NCBI RefSeq assembly: GCF_001881565.1
Contig: NZ_MPDJ01000004.1
Span: 474,272 to 538,271 of the forward strand
Direction: 5' to 3'
DNA: 64,000 nt
Source: Eisenbergiella tayi
GTDB taxonomy: Bacteria > Bacillota > Clostridia > Lachnospirales > Lachnospiraceae
Shown: positions 17,048-25,333 of the stretch, in pieces
Numbering within the stretch: position 1 is the stretch's first letter
How the letters are laid out: every line of letters begins with the position of its first letter
Notes under the pieces: generated by a model
Told to the model about the DNA's origin: nothing
The model's database searches: none
What the model saw: only the letters and a program-made list of their open reading frames with translations
Program-made: the position numbers and the translations under genes

Positions 17048-17760
17048 ATTCTATCCCTCCAATAATTGTGAATAGCTTCCTTTACTTCCCTGATATGTGT
17101 TCTGCCGATTTGAAGCTTCTTCCCATTTCTGAGCGTCAGTTCCTTGCTTTCAATCTTTATGATATGCTGGACATTTACGATATAGCCTCTCTCAATACAG
17201 ATAAACTCTTCAGAATCCAACTGCACAAAAACCTCCTGAAGGGTTTTGCGTACCGGCACCTCTCTGTCCTTTAATACAAAGACGGCATTCTTATTATTCT
17301 TATATACGTAAATAATTTCTTTATATTCGATTCTCTCAAAACGGGAATTCGTTTCCACGAAATAATATTTTTCTGTTTTCTCCTGCATTTCACCAAAAAT
17401 CCCCAGAAGAGCAGCGTCAAGCTTCTCTTCCAGGAGATTCTTTGGGATATAGGAAAAAGCTTGTACCTCATATCCTTCTACGGCATATTGAAGATATGAG
17501 GTTGTGAAAACCAGATAGGTTGCCTGCGCGGTAGCCCGGATCTTTTTTGCAAGATCCAAGCCGTTCATTTGAGGCATTTCTATGTCCAGAAAACAGATAT
17601 CGTAATGAAATCCTTCTTCCAGATCAAAATAAAAAACCTCCGGGTTAGGGAAAAGTCTGACCTCGCACAAAACATTTCTGCCATCAAAAAACGCATGTAC
17701 CTTTTTGCGCAGGAGCAAAAGAAAGTCTGTATTGTCATCAACCAAAGCTATTTTTAACAA
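17044..17760 (-). CDS. AgrA-like LytTR response regulator, copy 2
   Basis: This 238-residue near-duplicate of the regulator at 14727-15443 has an intact receiver (D8, D9, D59) and LytTR domain. Differences are conservative and scattered. It starts with TTG, with AGGAGG 9 bases upstream. It heads the second module and is followed by the catalytically dead kinase. Because its partner cannot phosphorylate it, it may be activated by the first kinase, act unphosphorylated, or be redundant. It carries its own LytTR direct repeats upstream. Confidence 0.93.
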   Translation of the reverse strand: MLKIALVDDNTDFLLLLRKKVHAFFDGRNVLCEVRLFPNPEVFYFDLEEGFHYDICFLDIEMPQMNGLDLAKKIRATAQATYLVFTTSYLQYAVEGYEVQAFSYIPKNLLEEKLDAALLGIFGEMQEKTEKYYFVETNSRFERIEYKEIIYVYKNNKNAVFVLKDREVPVRKTLQEVFVQLDSEEFICIERGYIVNVQHIIKIESKELTLRNGKKLQIGRTHIREVKEAIHNYWRDRM

Positions 17761-17828
17761 CTCCTCTTTCCTCCTATCTGCTTTCCGTAATCATAATATC
17801 AGTTTTTTTGGAAAAGAAATCCATTTGT

Positions 17829-17859
17829 CCTTCAACTGCACATTTTTGACCTTAAACGG
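17829..17859 (-). promoter_or_regulatory. LytTR/AgrA-type direct repeats upstream of regulator 2
   Basis: On the minus strand CCGTTTAAGG (17859-17850) and CAGTTGAAGG (17838-17829) repeat with a 21-base period. They are nearly identical to the site upstream of regulator 1, including the bases between the boxes. TATTATGAT further downstream is a -10 candidate. Confidence 0.75.
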
Positions 17860-17904
17860 CATTTTATATGATAATATTTTTAAAAGAAGAAAGTATTTTC
17901 TTTA

Positions 17905-18543
17905 TTAACCAAAAAATTCATGTCCTCCATATGCGAAAAGACGGGTCAAATGTCTGTCGAACCACTGCATCTTATCCGCGGCCACCGCCTTGCGCGCCAC
18001 AAAGTATAATGCCCCCTGGGATATATCCTCTCCATATATGGCTCTCTCCACAGCTTTTTTTGTCTCTTCGCTTACCTTAACCCTGTTTATTCTCCCATCG
18101 ATGACCGGTGAAAACTGGCAGACGCCAAATTCCCGCTGGTAGACAACCTCCGTTACTGTGTCGGGAAAGATACTGCTGTTCACCCGGTTTAATACGACAT
18201 TGGCTACCAGCAGCTTTCCATTCTCGTCCTCGCCGCCGGCCTCTGCCTCTACTATTTTCAACAGTGTATTATAATCTGCGTCATTTAATTCATATACCGG
18301 CTTTTTTTCCAGTACTCCGCATTCAAGGACACGCTGGTCGGAAGCGGCGGCCGGTACAACAGTACGGAAGCTTGTCTCCTGGTATTCGGCAATATCCTCC
18401 ATAAAAGAAGCTCTGAAGGCTTCCTGGGAAGCGATTTTATTAATCTGCACTCCATTGACGCAGACCCATGCCATGACAACAAGCAAATTGGAAAAGAGTA
18501 AAATCAATCCGTATTTTTTATACTGCATAAATGAATACACCAT
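17905..18543 (-). CDS. SleB/CwlJ-type cell wall hydrolase
   Basis: This 212-residue protein has one N-terminal membrane segment or signal anchor (about residues 10-28) and a C-terminal Hydrolase_2 domain. The domain is recognisable from 'DYNTLLKIVEAEAGGEDENGKLLVANVVLNRV', 'FPDTVTEVVYQ' and 'GVCQFSPVIDGRI', and it includes the catalytic Glu of 'EAEAGGE'. Members are lytic transglycosylases acting on spore cortex or vegetative peptidoglycan. No germination partner (ypeB) is adjacent. The ATG at 18543 has a close GAAAGG site; an in-frame ATG further in is an alternative. Confidence 0.88.
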   Translation of the reverse strand: MVYSFMQYKKYGLILLFSNLLVVMAWVCVNGVQINKIASQEAFRASFMEDIAEYQETSFRTVVPAAASDQRVLECGVLEKKPVYELNDADYNTLLKIVEAEAGGEDENGKLLVANVVLNRVNSSIFPDTVTEVVYQREFGVCQFSPVIDGRINRVKVSEETKKAVERAIYGEDISQGALYFVARKAVAADKMQWFDRHLTRLFAYGGHEFFG

Positions 18544-18781
18544 ACCTTTCTATTGTTTCTGTTACAAAACGTAATCATTTTGTAATACTTATTCAATAGT
18601 ATATTCATATTTTATACAGTTGGTGCGCAAAATATATCTGTTTTCAGACAAGTTTTCAGGTTAACGAAGGATTTGTCCCTCTTATGAAAACGTGTTATAA
18701 TAAGCTGCATATAAAAAATCCCCGTAAATACGCCATTTCCGGGACATCCTTTATTTATTCCACATGAAAAAGAGGTTCTTC

Positions 18782-19822
18782 ATGAAGCATCGCATATACC
18801 GACATAAACCCGTTCTTTTCTGTCTGATTCTGCTTTTTCTGCTTTCAGACATATTTTTAACCGGCTGTTCCCGGAGGACAGAACCGCAGACCGAAACCGG
18901 CTTTTATTTTAATACTGTTATTTCCATTACTGTTTATCATCCAAAGGACGCCGCATATCTGGAGGACTGTTTTTCCTTATGTGACACTTATGAAAAAATG
19001 CTGAGCCGGACAGTGGAGGGAAGCGATATCTACCGCATCAACCACAGTTCGGGGGAACCGGTTGCCGTATCGGAAGAAACTGCCCGTCTTTTGGAACAGG
19101 CCTGCAATTATGCCCGGTTAAGCGGCGGCAAAATCGATCCCACGGTGGCTCTGCTCGACGATCTGTGGAATTTCAGCGGACAGGCAGGAACGGAGAGCGC
19201 ACAAAAAAGGATACCTGCCGATGCCGATATCCAGTCTGTTCTTCCTCATATTAATTATAAGAATATCCATATTGAAAATTCTACGGTCACTCTGGATGAT
19301 CCCATGTCACAAATTGATTTAGGGTTCATTGCAAAGGGATATATCGCCGACAGGCTGAAGGAGCTCCTGAAGGCCAACGGTGTGCAGAGCGCCCTGATCA
19401 ATCTGGGCGGAAATGTGGTCGTCCTTGGCAGCAAGCCGGACGGCAGTCCGTTCACCATAGGCATGCAGAAGCCTTTTGATGAGCAGGGAAAGGCAATTGC
19501 CACTCTTTCCCTTTCAGACAGCTCCCTGGTCTCTTCCGGGGTGTATGAGCGTTATTTCCGGCAGGACGGCAGGCTTTATCATCATATCCTGGATCCGGCG
19601 AGCGGATATCCTGTGGAGAACGGGCTTCTCGGCGTTACCATCCTCTCCGGTTCTTCCATGGAGGGGGATGCGCTGAGCACCACCTGCTTTGTACTGGGTC
19701 TGACAGAAGGTATGAAGCTGATAGAATCCCTCCCTGACATAGAAGCAGTCTTTATTACGGAGGATTATCAGCTCCATCCCAGCAGCGGCCTCAGCGGGAA
19801 ACTGTTTGAAGCGACCTCTTGA
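18782..19822 (+). CDS. apbE: FAD:protein FMN transferase (ApbE), lipoprotein
   Basis: This enzyme of about 346 residues covalently attaches FMN, from FAD, to threonine in target proteins outside the membrane. A lipoprotein signal ends at 'LSDIFLTGCSRR', and the body shows 'GFYFNTVISITVY', 'QIDLGFIAKGYIADRL', 'ALINLGGNVVVLGSK' and 'SSGVYERYF...YHHILDPASGYP'. I prefer the ATG at 18782, which has AAGAGG 6-7 bases upstream, over 18764. The rnf operon 5 kb away encodes RnfG and RnfD with ApbE target motifs (DxxTSAT, DxxTGAT), its likely substrates. Its 3' end overlaps the convergent DUF368 gene by 32 bases. Confidence 0.93.
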   Translation: MKHRIYRHKPVLFCLILLFLLSDIFLTGCSRRTEPQTETGFYFNTVISITVYHPKDAAYLEDCFSLCDTYEKMLSRTVEGSDIYRINHSSGEPVAVSEETARLLEQACNYARLSGGKIDPTVALLDDLWNFSGQAGTESAQKRIPADADIQSVLPHINYKNIHIENSTVTLDDPMSQIDLGFIAKGYIADRLKELLKANGVQSALINLGGNVVVLGSKPDGSPFTIGMQKPFDEQGKAIATLSLSDSSLVSSGVYERYFRQDGRLYHHILDPASGYPVENGLLGVTILSGSSMEGDALSTTCFVLGLTEGMKLIESLPDIEAVFITEDYQLHPSSGLSGKLFEATS

Positions 19823-20648
19823 TTTCCCCCTCCGCCAGAAAACGGATAAGTAAAAATCCGGCTGCCAGCATCAGCGGGCATACCAGCCACTCTCCCCCCG
19901 ACGGGAGGCCCGGAAATACCTGGGCCATGGAAGCCGCCATAAAACCCAGAATACACAGATACGATGGTCCCGGGAATTTTTCCATCGCTTTTTCCAGCAG
20001 TTTGGTGGTGGCGACCACACCCAGGGCAAGCCCAAGACCTATGGGAATCAGATAAGGAAGGTACATTTCCGTAATGGCCCTCATAACCGTATCATACATT
20101 CCCATGAGAAGCAGCATATAAGAAACGCTTATTCCGGGCAGCACAAGGGCTATGGCGGCAATCACACCTGCCAGGATAAGCAGCAGGTAGGAAGTCAGCC
20201 CGGCGCTCATATCCGCCTGAAACGTATCCGGCGGAAGCAGGGCAAACAGGCCTACTGCAGCCGCGCCTGCCAGAAAGAACAGCAGCTTTCCCAAACCGCC
20301 CTTTTCCCAGCTTGCTTTTTTCAGTATCATAGGAACGCTTCCCGCGATCGCCCCAATAAAGAAGTAAAGCATGGGCATTTCAAACCGTTCCATCAGGCTT
20401 AACATGGGTCTGGCAAAAAGTATCATGCCCAGACCGCCTCCCAGGCAGAACAAGGTCAGAAAGAAAAGGCTTTCCTTCTTGTGTTTCATAAAAGAGCTGA
20501 CTGATGAGACCAGTCTGTCGTATACCCCCAGAATCATTGCCATGCTCCCGCCGCTGCAGCCAGGTACAAGCATGGTTCCTCCCACACATATCCCCTTTAA
20601 AATAACGCTGATACTGCTGTCTTTCTTTTCCTGCATACATTCCTCCAT
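19791..20648 (-). CDS. DUF368 membrane protein
   Basis: This 285-residue polytopic protein has about eight membrane segments. The family signature 'GGTMLVPGCSGGSMAMILGVYDRLV' is at the N-terminus and is partly echoed by 'VLPGISVSYMLLLMGMYD' in the second half, an internal duplication typical of DUF368. DUF368 proteins (some named PopT) have been linked to undecaprenyl-phosphate translocation in other bacteria; assigning that here is inference. It sits 25 bases downstream of the trkA-like gene on the same strand. Confidence 0.85.
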   Translation of the reverse strand: MEECMQEKKDSSISVILKGICVGGTMLVPGCSGGSMAMILGVYDRLVSSVSSFMKHKKESLFFLTLFCLGGGLGMILFARPMLSLMERFEMPMLYFFIGAIAGSVPMILKKASWEKGGLGKLLFFLAGAAAVGLFALLPPDTFQADMSAGLTSYLLLILAGVIAAIALVLPGISVSYMLLLMGMYDTVMRAITEMYLPYLIPIGLGLALGVVATTKLLEKAMEKFPGPSYLCILGFMAASMAQVFPGLPSGGEWLVCPLMLAAGFLLIRFLAEGEIKRSLQTVSR

Positions 20649-20673
20649 TCGCTTTTTACTGTCTCATTCCTGT

Positions 20674-21363
20674 TTATTCGTCTTTATCCTTTTCAAATTT
20701 TCGGATATTCTCTTTCTTGCCTATCACAACAAGAATATCGTCTTCTCTGAAAACATACTCCGGATCCACTTCGATCTCCGTTTTACCGCTATGCTGCAGG
20801 GCGATAATATTCAAACCGGCTTTTCTCCGCAAATCCATTTCCAGCACACTTCTTCCCACATAAATATCCGGAAGCCGCAGTTCTGCAATTTCCACGTCAT
20901 TGTTCAGGGAGATATTGTCCAATATACTGCCTGTCAGCAGCCGTTTTGCAAGGCGCAGGGCCATATCCCGCTCGGGATAGATAACCTCCGCACCTATTTT
21001 TTCCAGAACCGCTCCCTGATCTCTGCTGATAGCCTTGGCGATCACTCTGGGGACTCCCAGATTCACCACATGGAGAGTGGTAAGGATGCAGGTATCGATC
21101 TTTTCACCAATGCCGACAATCACCGTATCACAGTTCTGGATCCCGATTTCCTCCAGGACTTCCATACTCAGCTCATCCGCCACATATGCGTTCTCTGTGT
21201 ATTGCCTCAGCTCCTTTACCTTGCTTTCACAGCTGTCCACCACAATCACTTCTTTTCCGGCCTCAGCCAGGCTCAGGGCCAGAGCCGAACCGAAACGTCC
21301 CAGGCCTATAACCCCATAGGATGCCGTTTCTTCTGTTCTCTTATTCTTTCCTGTCAGTTTCAT
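20674..21363 (-). CDS. TrkA-family potassium uptake regulatory subunit
   Basis: This protein of about 229 residues has an N-terminal RCK nucleotide-binding domain ('YGVIGLGRFGSALALSLAEAGKEVIVVD') and a C-terminal TrkA_C domain ('ELRLPDIYVGRSVLEMDLRRKAGLNIIAL'). It gates the TrkH/KtrB channel in response to ATP or cyclic di-AMP. The open frame extends to 21414, but the ATG at 21363 has GAGGAGAG 9 bases upstream and starts just before the RCK fold, so I choose it. It lies 43 bases downstream of the trkH gene, forming a two-gene potassium-uptake operon. Confidence 0.92.
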   Translation of the reverse strand: MKLTGKNKRTEETASYGVIGLGRFGSALALSLAEAGKEVIVVDSCESKVKELRQYTENAYVADELSMEVLEEIGIQNCDTVIVGIGEKIDTCILTTLHVVNLGVPRVIAKAISRDQGAVLEKIGAEVIYPERDMALRLAKRLLTGSILDNISLNNDVEIAELRLPDIYVGRSVLEMDLRRKAGLNIIALQHSGKTEIEVDPEYVFREDDILVVIGKKENIRKFEKDKDE

Positions 21364-21406
21364 ACTATGCTCTCCTCTATTGTTTCCGCAGCCATACGCC
21401 GCAAGC

Positions 21407-22840
21407 CTAGCCAATTGTTACATTTTCCTCTGTGAACCTGGCATTTGCCGTGGTCTTAAAGGCCCACAAAGAAGCAATGGTCAGCGGCCCCAGCCTGCCG
21501 ATAAACATAATCATTATGATCAGCGCTTTCCCCGGGATTCCTAAATCCGGCGTAATTCCCGTCGACAGCCCTACCGTGCCGAATGCGGAAGTCACCTCAA
21601 ACAGAAGCTGTAAAAAAGAGAATTCCGGTTCCAGAAGGCACATGACAAAGGTTCCCACACAGACAACCATGCCGGATAAAAACGTGATGATAAAGGCTTT
21701 TCTTATAACATCATCCGGTATTTTCCGCTTAAAGGCCCCAGCATATTGATTGGCCGCCGCTCCCCTGGCCGCCTGTATCATCACAAAAAGTGTGGTGGTT
21801 TTGATTCCTCCGCCTGTGGATCCGGGTGACGCGCCCACAAACATCAGCAGAATCAGCACAAAAAGGCCGTCATCTGTAAAGCTCCCAATGGGATAGGTGG
21901 AAAAACCGGCCGTCCTTGCGGAAACACTCTGAAAAAAAGCTCCCAGCCAGGTTATATTCTCCGTTGCTTTCAGGGACAGCGTTCCTGCTGCCAGAAGAAT
22001 CAGGCTCATGGTAATAACGATTTTGGAATGCAGCGTGAGTTTCCGGAAAGAACGGTTTCCTAAGATATCCAGGATAACGAGGAATCCCAGACCTCCGAAG
22101 ATTATCAGTCCGCCTGTGGTAAGGTTTAAAAGAATATTGTTCTGGTATGGTATCAGGTTCGTCAGTCCGCCCAGGATATCGAAGCCGGAATTATTAAACG
22201 CAGCCACCGAATGAAACAGGCTGATACCCAATGCCTCCAGGGGAGGATAATCCCGTACGAAAACAAGGAAACTTAAAACAGCTCCCACACATTCAAAGCA
22301 TAATGTCATAAGCAGGATGTTTTTTACAAGGCGTACCATTCCTTTGGAGGTATTCACATTCATGGCCTCCCGCACGAGTCTCCGCCCTTTCAGTCCAACC
22401 CTCTTCCCCGCAATCAGGATAAAGCCGACGCTTACAGATGTCACGCCCAATCCGCCGATCTGGATCAGCAGCGCCACAACAGTTCTTCCAAACACAGTAA
22501 AATGCTCTGCCGTATCAATGGCAATAAGCCCGGTTACACATACTGCGCTGGCAGAGGTAAAAAGGGCATCAATAAAGGATACTTGTGCGCCTTCCCTGAC
22601 CGAACATGGGAGCATAAGCAGAAAAGAGCCTGTCAGAATCACAAAGGCAAATCCCATTGCTATAATCCGGCCCGGAGGCTGCCCCTTTATGTAATTCATT
22701 CCCTTCCTGAAAAATGGTATAAAAAAACATAGCCTGCTCTTCTGTCTTCCATGCAGGTTATGCCCCTCCTGAATATTTATTTTTTCATCACTGTCTCCTT
22801 TTTGTTTAACTATCCGGCCTGTATCGGATTCTTCCTCCAT
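21407..22840 (-). CDS. TrkH/KtrB-family potassium channel subunit
   Basis: This transporter of about 477 residues contains the four M1-P-M2 repeats of the Trk/Ktr family. Selectivity-filter-like loops include 'SASAVCVTGL', 'AAFNNSGFDIL', 'SARTAGFSTYP' and 'TSAFGTVGLSTG'. The frame is open upstream to 22969, but the ATG at 22840 is preceded by GGAG with a 9-base gap. The N-terminal stretch before 'MNYIKGQPPGRIIAMGFAF' is hydrophilic and atypical, so the true start could lie later still. It is transcribed with the TrkA-like gene. Confidence 0.9.
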   Translation of the reverse strand: MEEESDTGRIVKQKGDSDEKINIQEGHNLHGRQKSRLCFFIPFFRKGMNYIKGQPPGRIIAMGFAFVILTGSFLLMLPCSVREGAQVSFIDALFTSASAVCVTGLIAIDTAEHFTVFGRTVVALLIQIGGLGVTSVSVGFILIAGKRVGLKGRRLVREAMNVNTSKGMVRLVKNILLMTLCFECVGAVLSFLVFVRDYPPLEALGISLFHSVAAFNNSGFDILGGLTNLIPYQNNILLNLTTGGLIIFGGLGFLVILDILGNRSFRKLTLHSKIVITMSLILLAAGTLSLKATENITWLGAFFQSVSARTAGFSTYPIGSFTDDGLFVLILLMFVGASPGSTGGGIKTTTLFVMIQAARGAAANQYAGAFKRKIPDDVIRKAFIITFLSGMVVCVGTFVMCLLEPEFSFLQLLFEVTSAFGTVGLSTGITPDLGIPGKALIIMIMFIGRLGPLTIASLWAFKTTANARFTEENVTIG

Positions 22841-23096
22841 GTCCGCCTTCTCCTTCTGCATGCATGATTCTTTTGCCCTACTTCTATTGTAATGATCTTT
22901 TCCGCAAATTATGCTGAAAAGTATCCGGAAGTGTGAATCAATTATAGGAAAAGCTTCCTTCATGGTCAAGCAGATACCTGAAAGCTTAATGCTTTCTTAG
23001 CGGCTGTAACATCCTGATAAATTTTTCATTTTTTTATTTCGTATTTTCCTGCATTCGTGGAGTCAGACTGCCGGCGTGATCAGTTATTTATAAATG

Positions 23097-23258
23097 TTAT
23101 TTTTGTAATGTCTTTACTGCTTCCATTATATCGTCTCTGCTCATCTCTTCACACTCAAACGAAGGCGGATCCGCATAATACGGACATAAATGACAACAAT
23201 TCTCCAATGTACAGCATGCGTTTGCTAAAATAATTTCCAGTGCTTTTTCCTTATCCAT
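23097..23258 (-). CDS. Cys-rich 53-residue protein of unknown function
   Basis: I do not recognise this protein. The frame is open to 23333, but the ATG at 23258 has a clean GGAGGT 7 bases upstream, giving 53 residues beginning MDKEKALEIILANACC. The Cys spacing is striking: 'ACCTLENCCHLCPYY...FECEE', six Cys within about 24 residues, suggesting metal or Fe-S binding, or a small zinc-ribbon-like fold. It ends with a short acidic helix. It stands alone between trkH and the aldo/keto reductase. Confidence 0.6.
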   Translation of the reverse strand: MDKEKALEIILANACCTLENCCHLCPYYADPPSFECEEMSRDDIMEAVKTLQK

Positions 23259-23387
23259 GTCAGTTACCTCCATTGAACCGACAGCCTGCCCCATGAAAAT
23301 TTTATACATTTTGGGCAGATTTCTTTTATTCACTACTTAACTGTGGTTATTATTGCCATAAATTTAAAAGAAATACTTGGAAGGGAT

Positions 23388-23422
23388 AAAAAATGCCCAC
23401 CCTGTCGGCAACAGAGTAGGCA
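23388..23422 (-). terminator. Terminator of the rnf-aldo/keto reductase operon
   Basis: On the minus strand TGCCTACTCTGT pairs (with two G-T pairs) with ACAGGGTGGGCA around a 5-base loop and is followed by TTTTTT. It lies just after the aldo/keto reductase stop codon. Confidence 0.85.
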
Positions 23423-23438
23423 GCTTTTATTCCCCTTT

Positions 23439-24464
23439 TTAATAGGCCTTTCCAGCCAGAATTTCCTTATAATCCTTCAGGTTACGCTCCAGCAGTGCCG
23501 GCGTATCCAGATTATACGGGCATTTACTTTTACATTTGCCGCAATGAAGGCATTTTTCAATCTGCATCATTTTTTCCTGCATTTCTGAAGTAAGCTGCGC
23601 TTCTGACGGCGATCTGCGGATAAGCAGTGACATTCTGGCACAGTTGTTAATTTCAATCCCTGCAGGACAAGGCATACAGTATCCGCAGCCGCGGCAGAAT
23701 TCACCCTGCAGCTCCTGCCTGTCATCCGTGATCACATTCTTCAGCTCCTGTGTCAGCACAGGAGGATTCTGTACATATCTTATGAACTCATCCAGTTCCT
23801 TTTCCCTTTGTACACCCCAAATAGGAAGCACATGAGGGAACTGGGAGAGATAGGCATAAGCCGCCGCAGAATTATTAATCAATCCGCCGGACAGCGCTTT
23901 CATGGCTATAAAGCCCATTTTTGCTTTCTCACATTTATCCACCAGTTCCAGATCTTTATCCGAAGAAAGGTAACTGAAGGGGAACTGCAGCGTTTCATAC
24001 AGGCCGCTTTCCACCGCTTCCTCCGCCACTGCCAGCCTGTGGTTGGTTATCCCGATATGCCTTATCTTTCCCTGCTTCTTTGCCTCCAGCATGCATTCAT
24101 ACAGACCGCTTCCATCTCCCGGCTTCGGACAGAAAGCCGGATTATGAAACTGGTACAGATCAAGATAATCTCTCTGCAGCTGCGCAAGGGAGGTCTCCAA
24201 ATCCTTCCAAAATCCTTCGGGTGTGCCCGCAGCTGTTTTGGAGGAAACATAAATTGTGTCATCCCATCTGTCGTGAAATGCCAGCCCCAGCTTATGTTCG
24301 CTGTCCGTATAGGCACGGGCCGTATCAAAAAAGGTAATCCCATTATCACAGGCCTTCCGAAGAAGAAGAACCGCCTCTTCATCGCTGATCCGCTGAATGG
24401 GAAGGGCTCCGAACCCGTTTTTATTTACACAGATCCCTGTTTTCCCAAGTGTCACCTGTTCCAT
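23439..24464 (-). CDS. Aldo/keto reductase with C-terminal ferredoxin domain
   Basis: This 341-residue protein has an NADPH-dependent aldo/keto reductase barrel (1-255) with the catalytic set visible: Asp in 'FFDTARAYTDSE' with its Tyr, Lys in 'SSKTAAG', His in 'LYQFHNPAF'. Two four-Cys clusters follow in the last 90 residues: 'CRGCGYCMPCPAG' and 'CLHCGKCKSKCPYN'. The fusion suggests electron transfer between ferredoxin and a carbonyl substrate. The gene begins 2 bases after rnfB and shares the operon terminator, so it is probably co-transcribed with the Rnf complex. The substrate is unknown. Confidence 0.9.
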   Translation of the reverse strand: MEQVTLGKTGICVNKNGFGALPIQRISDEEAVLLLRKACDNGITFFDTARAYTDSEHKLGLAFHDRWDDTIYVSSKTAAGTPEGFWKDLETSLAQLQRDYLDLYQFHNPAFCPKPGDGSGLYECMLEAKKQGKIRHIGITNHRLAVAEEAVESGLYETLQFPFSYLSSDKDLELVDKCEKAKMGFIAMKALSGGLINNSAAAYAYLSQFPHVLPIWGVQREKELDEFIRYVQNPPVLTQELKNVITDDRQELQGEFCRGCGYCMPCPAGIEINNCARMSLLIRRSPSEAQLTSEMQEKMMQIEKCLHCGKCKSKCPYNLDTPALLERNLKDYKEILAGKAY

Positions 24465-24466
24465 TT

Positions 24467-25330
24467 TTAATCCTCACCTTTCTCCTCATGTTCTCCTGTC
24501 CCTTCTGCACATACAGGCCTTCCGGAAAGCATCACAATAACATTCTTAGGGCATTTATCGGCACAGATACCGCAGCCGATACACTTGCTCTGATCGATGG
24601 TAGCATTAAAGTTTTCCACCTTAATCGCACCTTCCGGACAGTTCTTTGTACAGATGCCGCAGCCGATACAGCCGGCCCGGCAGTCTTTCATGGTGATGGG
24701 ACCCTTATCTCCGGAATTGCATGCCGCCGCATATTTGGCGGAATAAGGGATGAGGGTTATCAGATTCTTGGGACAGACGGAAATACATTTTCCGCAGGCC
24801 TTACATGCTTCCCGGTCAACCTGCGCCACACCGTTAAAGATATGTATGGCGTCAAAGGGACAGACCTCCACACAGCTTCCATAGCCGAGGCAGCCGAAAT
24901 TACAGGATTTCGCCCCGCCGTTCGGCACAAAGGACAGCATGCGGCAGTCATGGAGTCCCACATAATCATAATCCACTTTTATTTTATCACGGGTACCGCG
25001 GCACTGGACAAAAGCGACCATATGCTCTCCTTCTTCCGCTTCCACCCCCATGATGGCTCCCACCTTTTTCCCTACGGCAGCGCCGCCTACCGGGCAGGCA
25101 TTCACCGGCGCTTCTCCGGCAGCGATTGCTGCAGCCAGCCCCGCACAGCCGGGATAACCGCAGCCGCCGCAGTTATTGCCGGGCAGCTGCGCAAGAATAG
25201 CTTCTTCCTTTTCATTCACTTCCACCTTGAACAGGATCGCGGAGCCTCCCAGAAAAAGACCGATAAACAGTCCGATACCTCCAACGATTGCCGTAGCAAT
25301 CAGAATTCCCGATATACTCACAGACACCAC
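24467..25330 (-). CDS. rnfB: Rnf complex subunit RnfB
   Basis: This 287-residue iron-sulfur subunit takes electrons from reduced ferredoxin. An N-terminal membrane anchor (about 5-27) is followed by the 'CGGCGYPGCAGLAAAIAAG...CPVGG' cluster and then four-Cys ferredoxin motifs: 'CNFGCLGYGSCVEVCPF', 'CKACGKCISVCPK', 'CRAGCIGCGICTKNCPE' and 'CIGCGICADKCPK'. It is the last rnf gene in the order C-D-G-E-A-B and lies 3 bases from rnfA. The multi-cluster C-terminus is as in acetogens and other Clostridia. Confidence 0.95.
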   Translation of the reverse strand: MVSVSISGILIATAIVGGIGLFIGLFLGGSAILFKVEVNEKEEAILAQLPGNNCGGCGYPGCAGLAAAIAAGEAPVNACPVGGAAVGKKVGAIMGVEAEEGEHMVAFVQCRGTRDKIKVDYDYVGLHDCRMLSFVPNGGAKSCNFGCLGYGSCVEVCPFDAIHIFNGVAQVDREACKACGKCISVCPKNLITLIPYSAKYAAACNSGDKGPITMKDCRAGCIGCGICTKNCPEGAIKVENFNATIDQSKCIGCGICADKCPKNVIVMLSGRPVCAEGTGEHEEKGED

Positions 25331-25333
25331 CCC

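Noticed and set aside
17761..17904. A further precursor gene upstream of regulator 2
   Set aside because: The stretch holds only the LytTR repeats and promoter; no short frame with a ribosome binding site and Cys-rich end was found.
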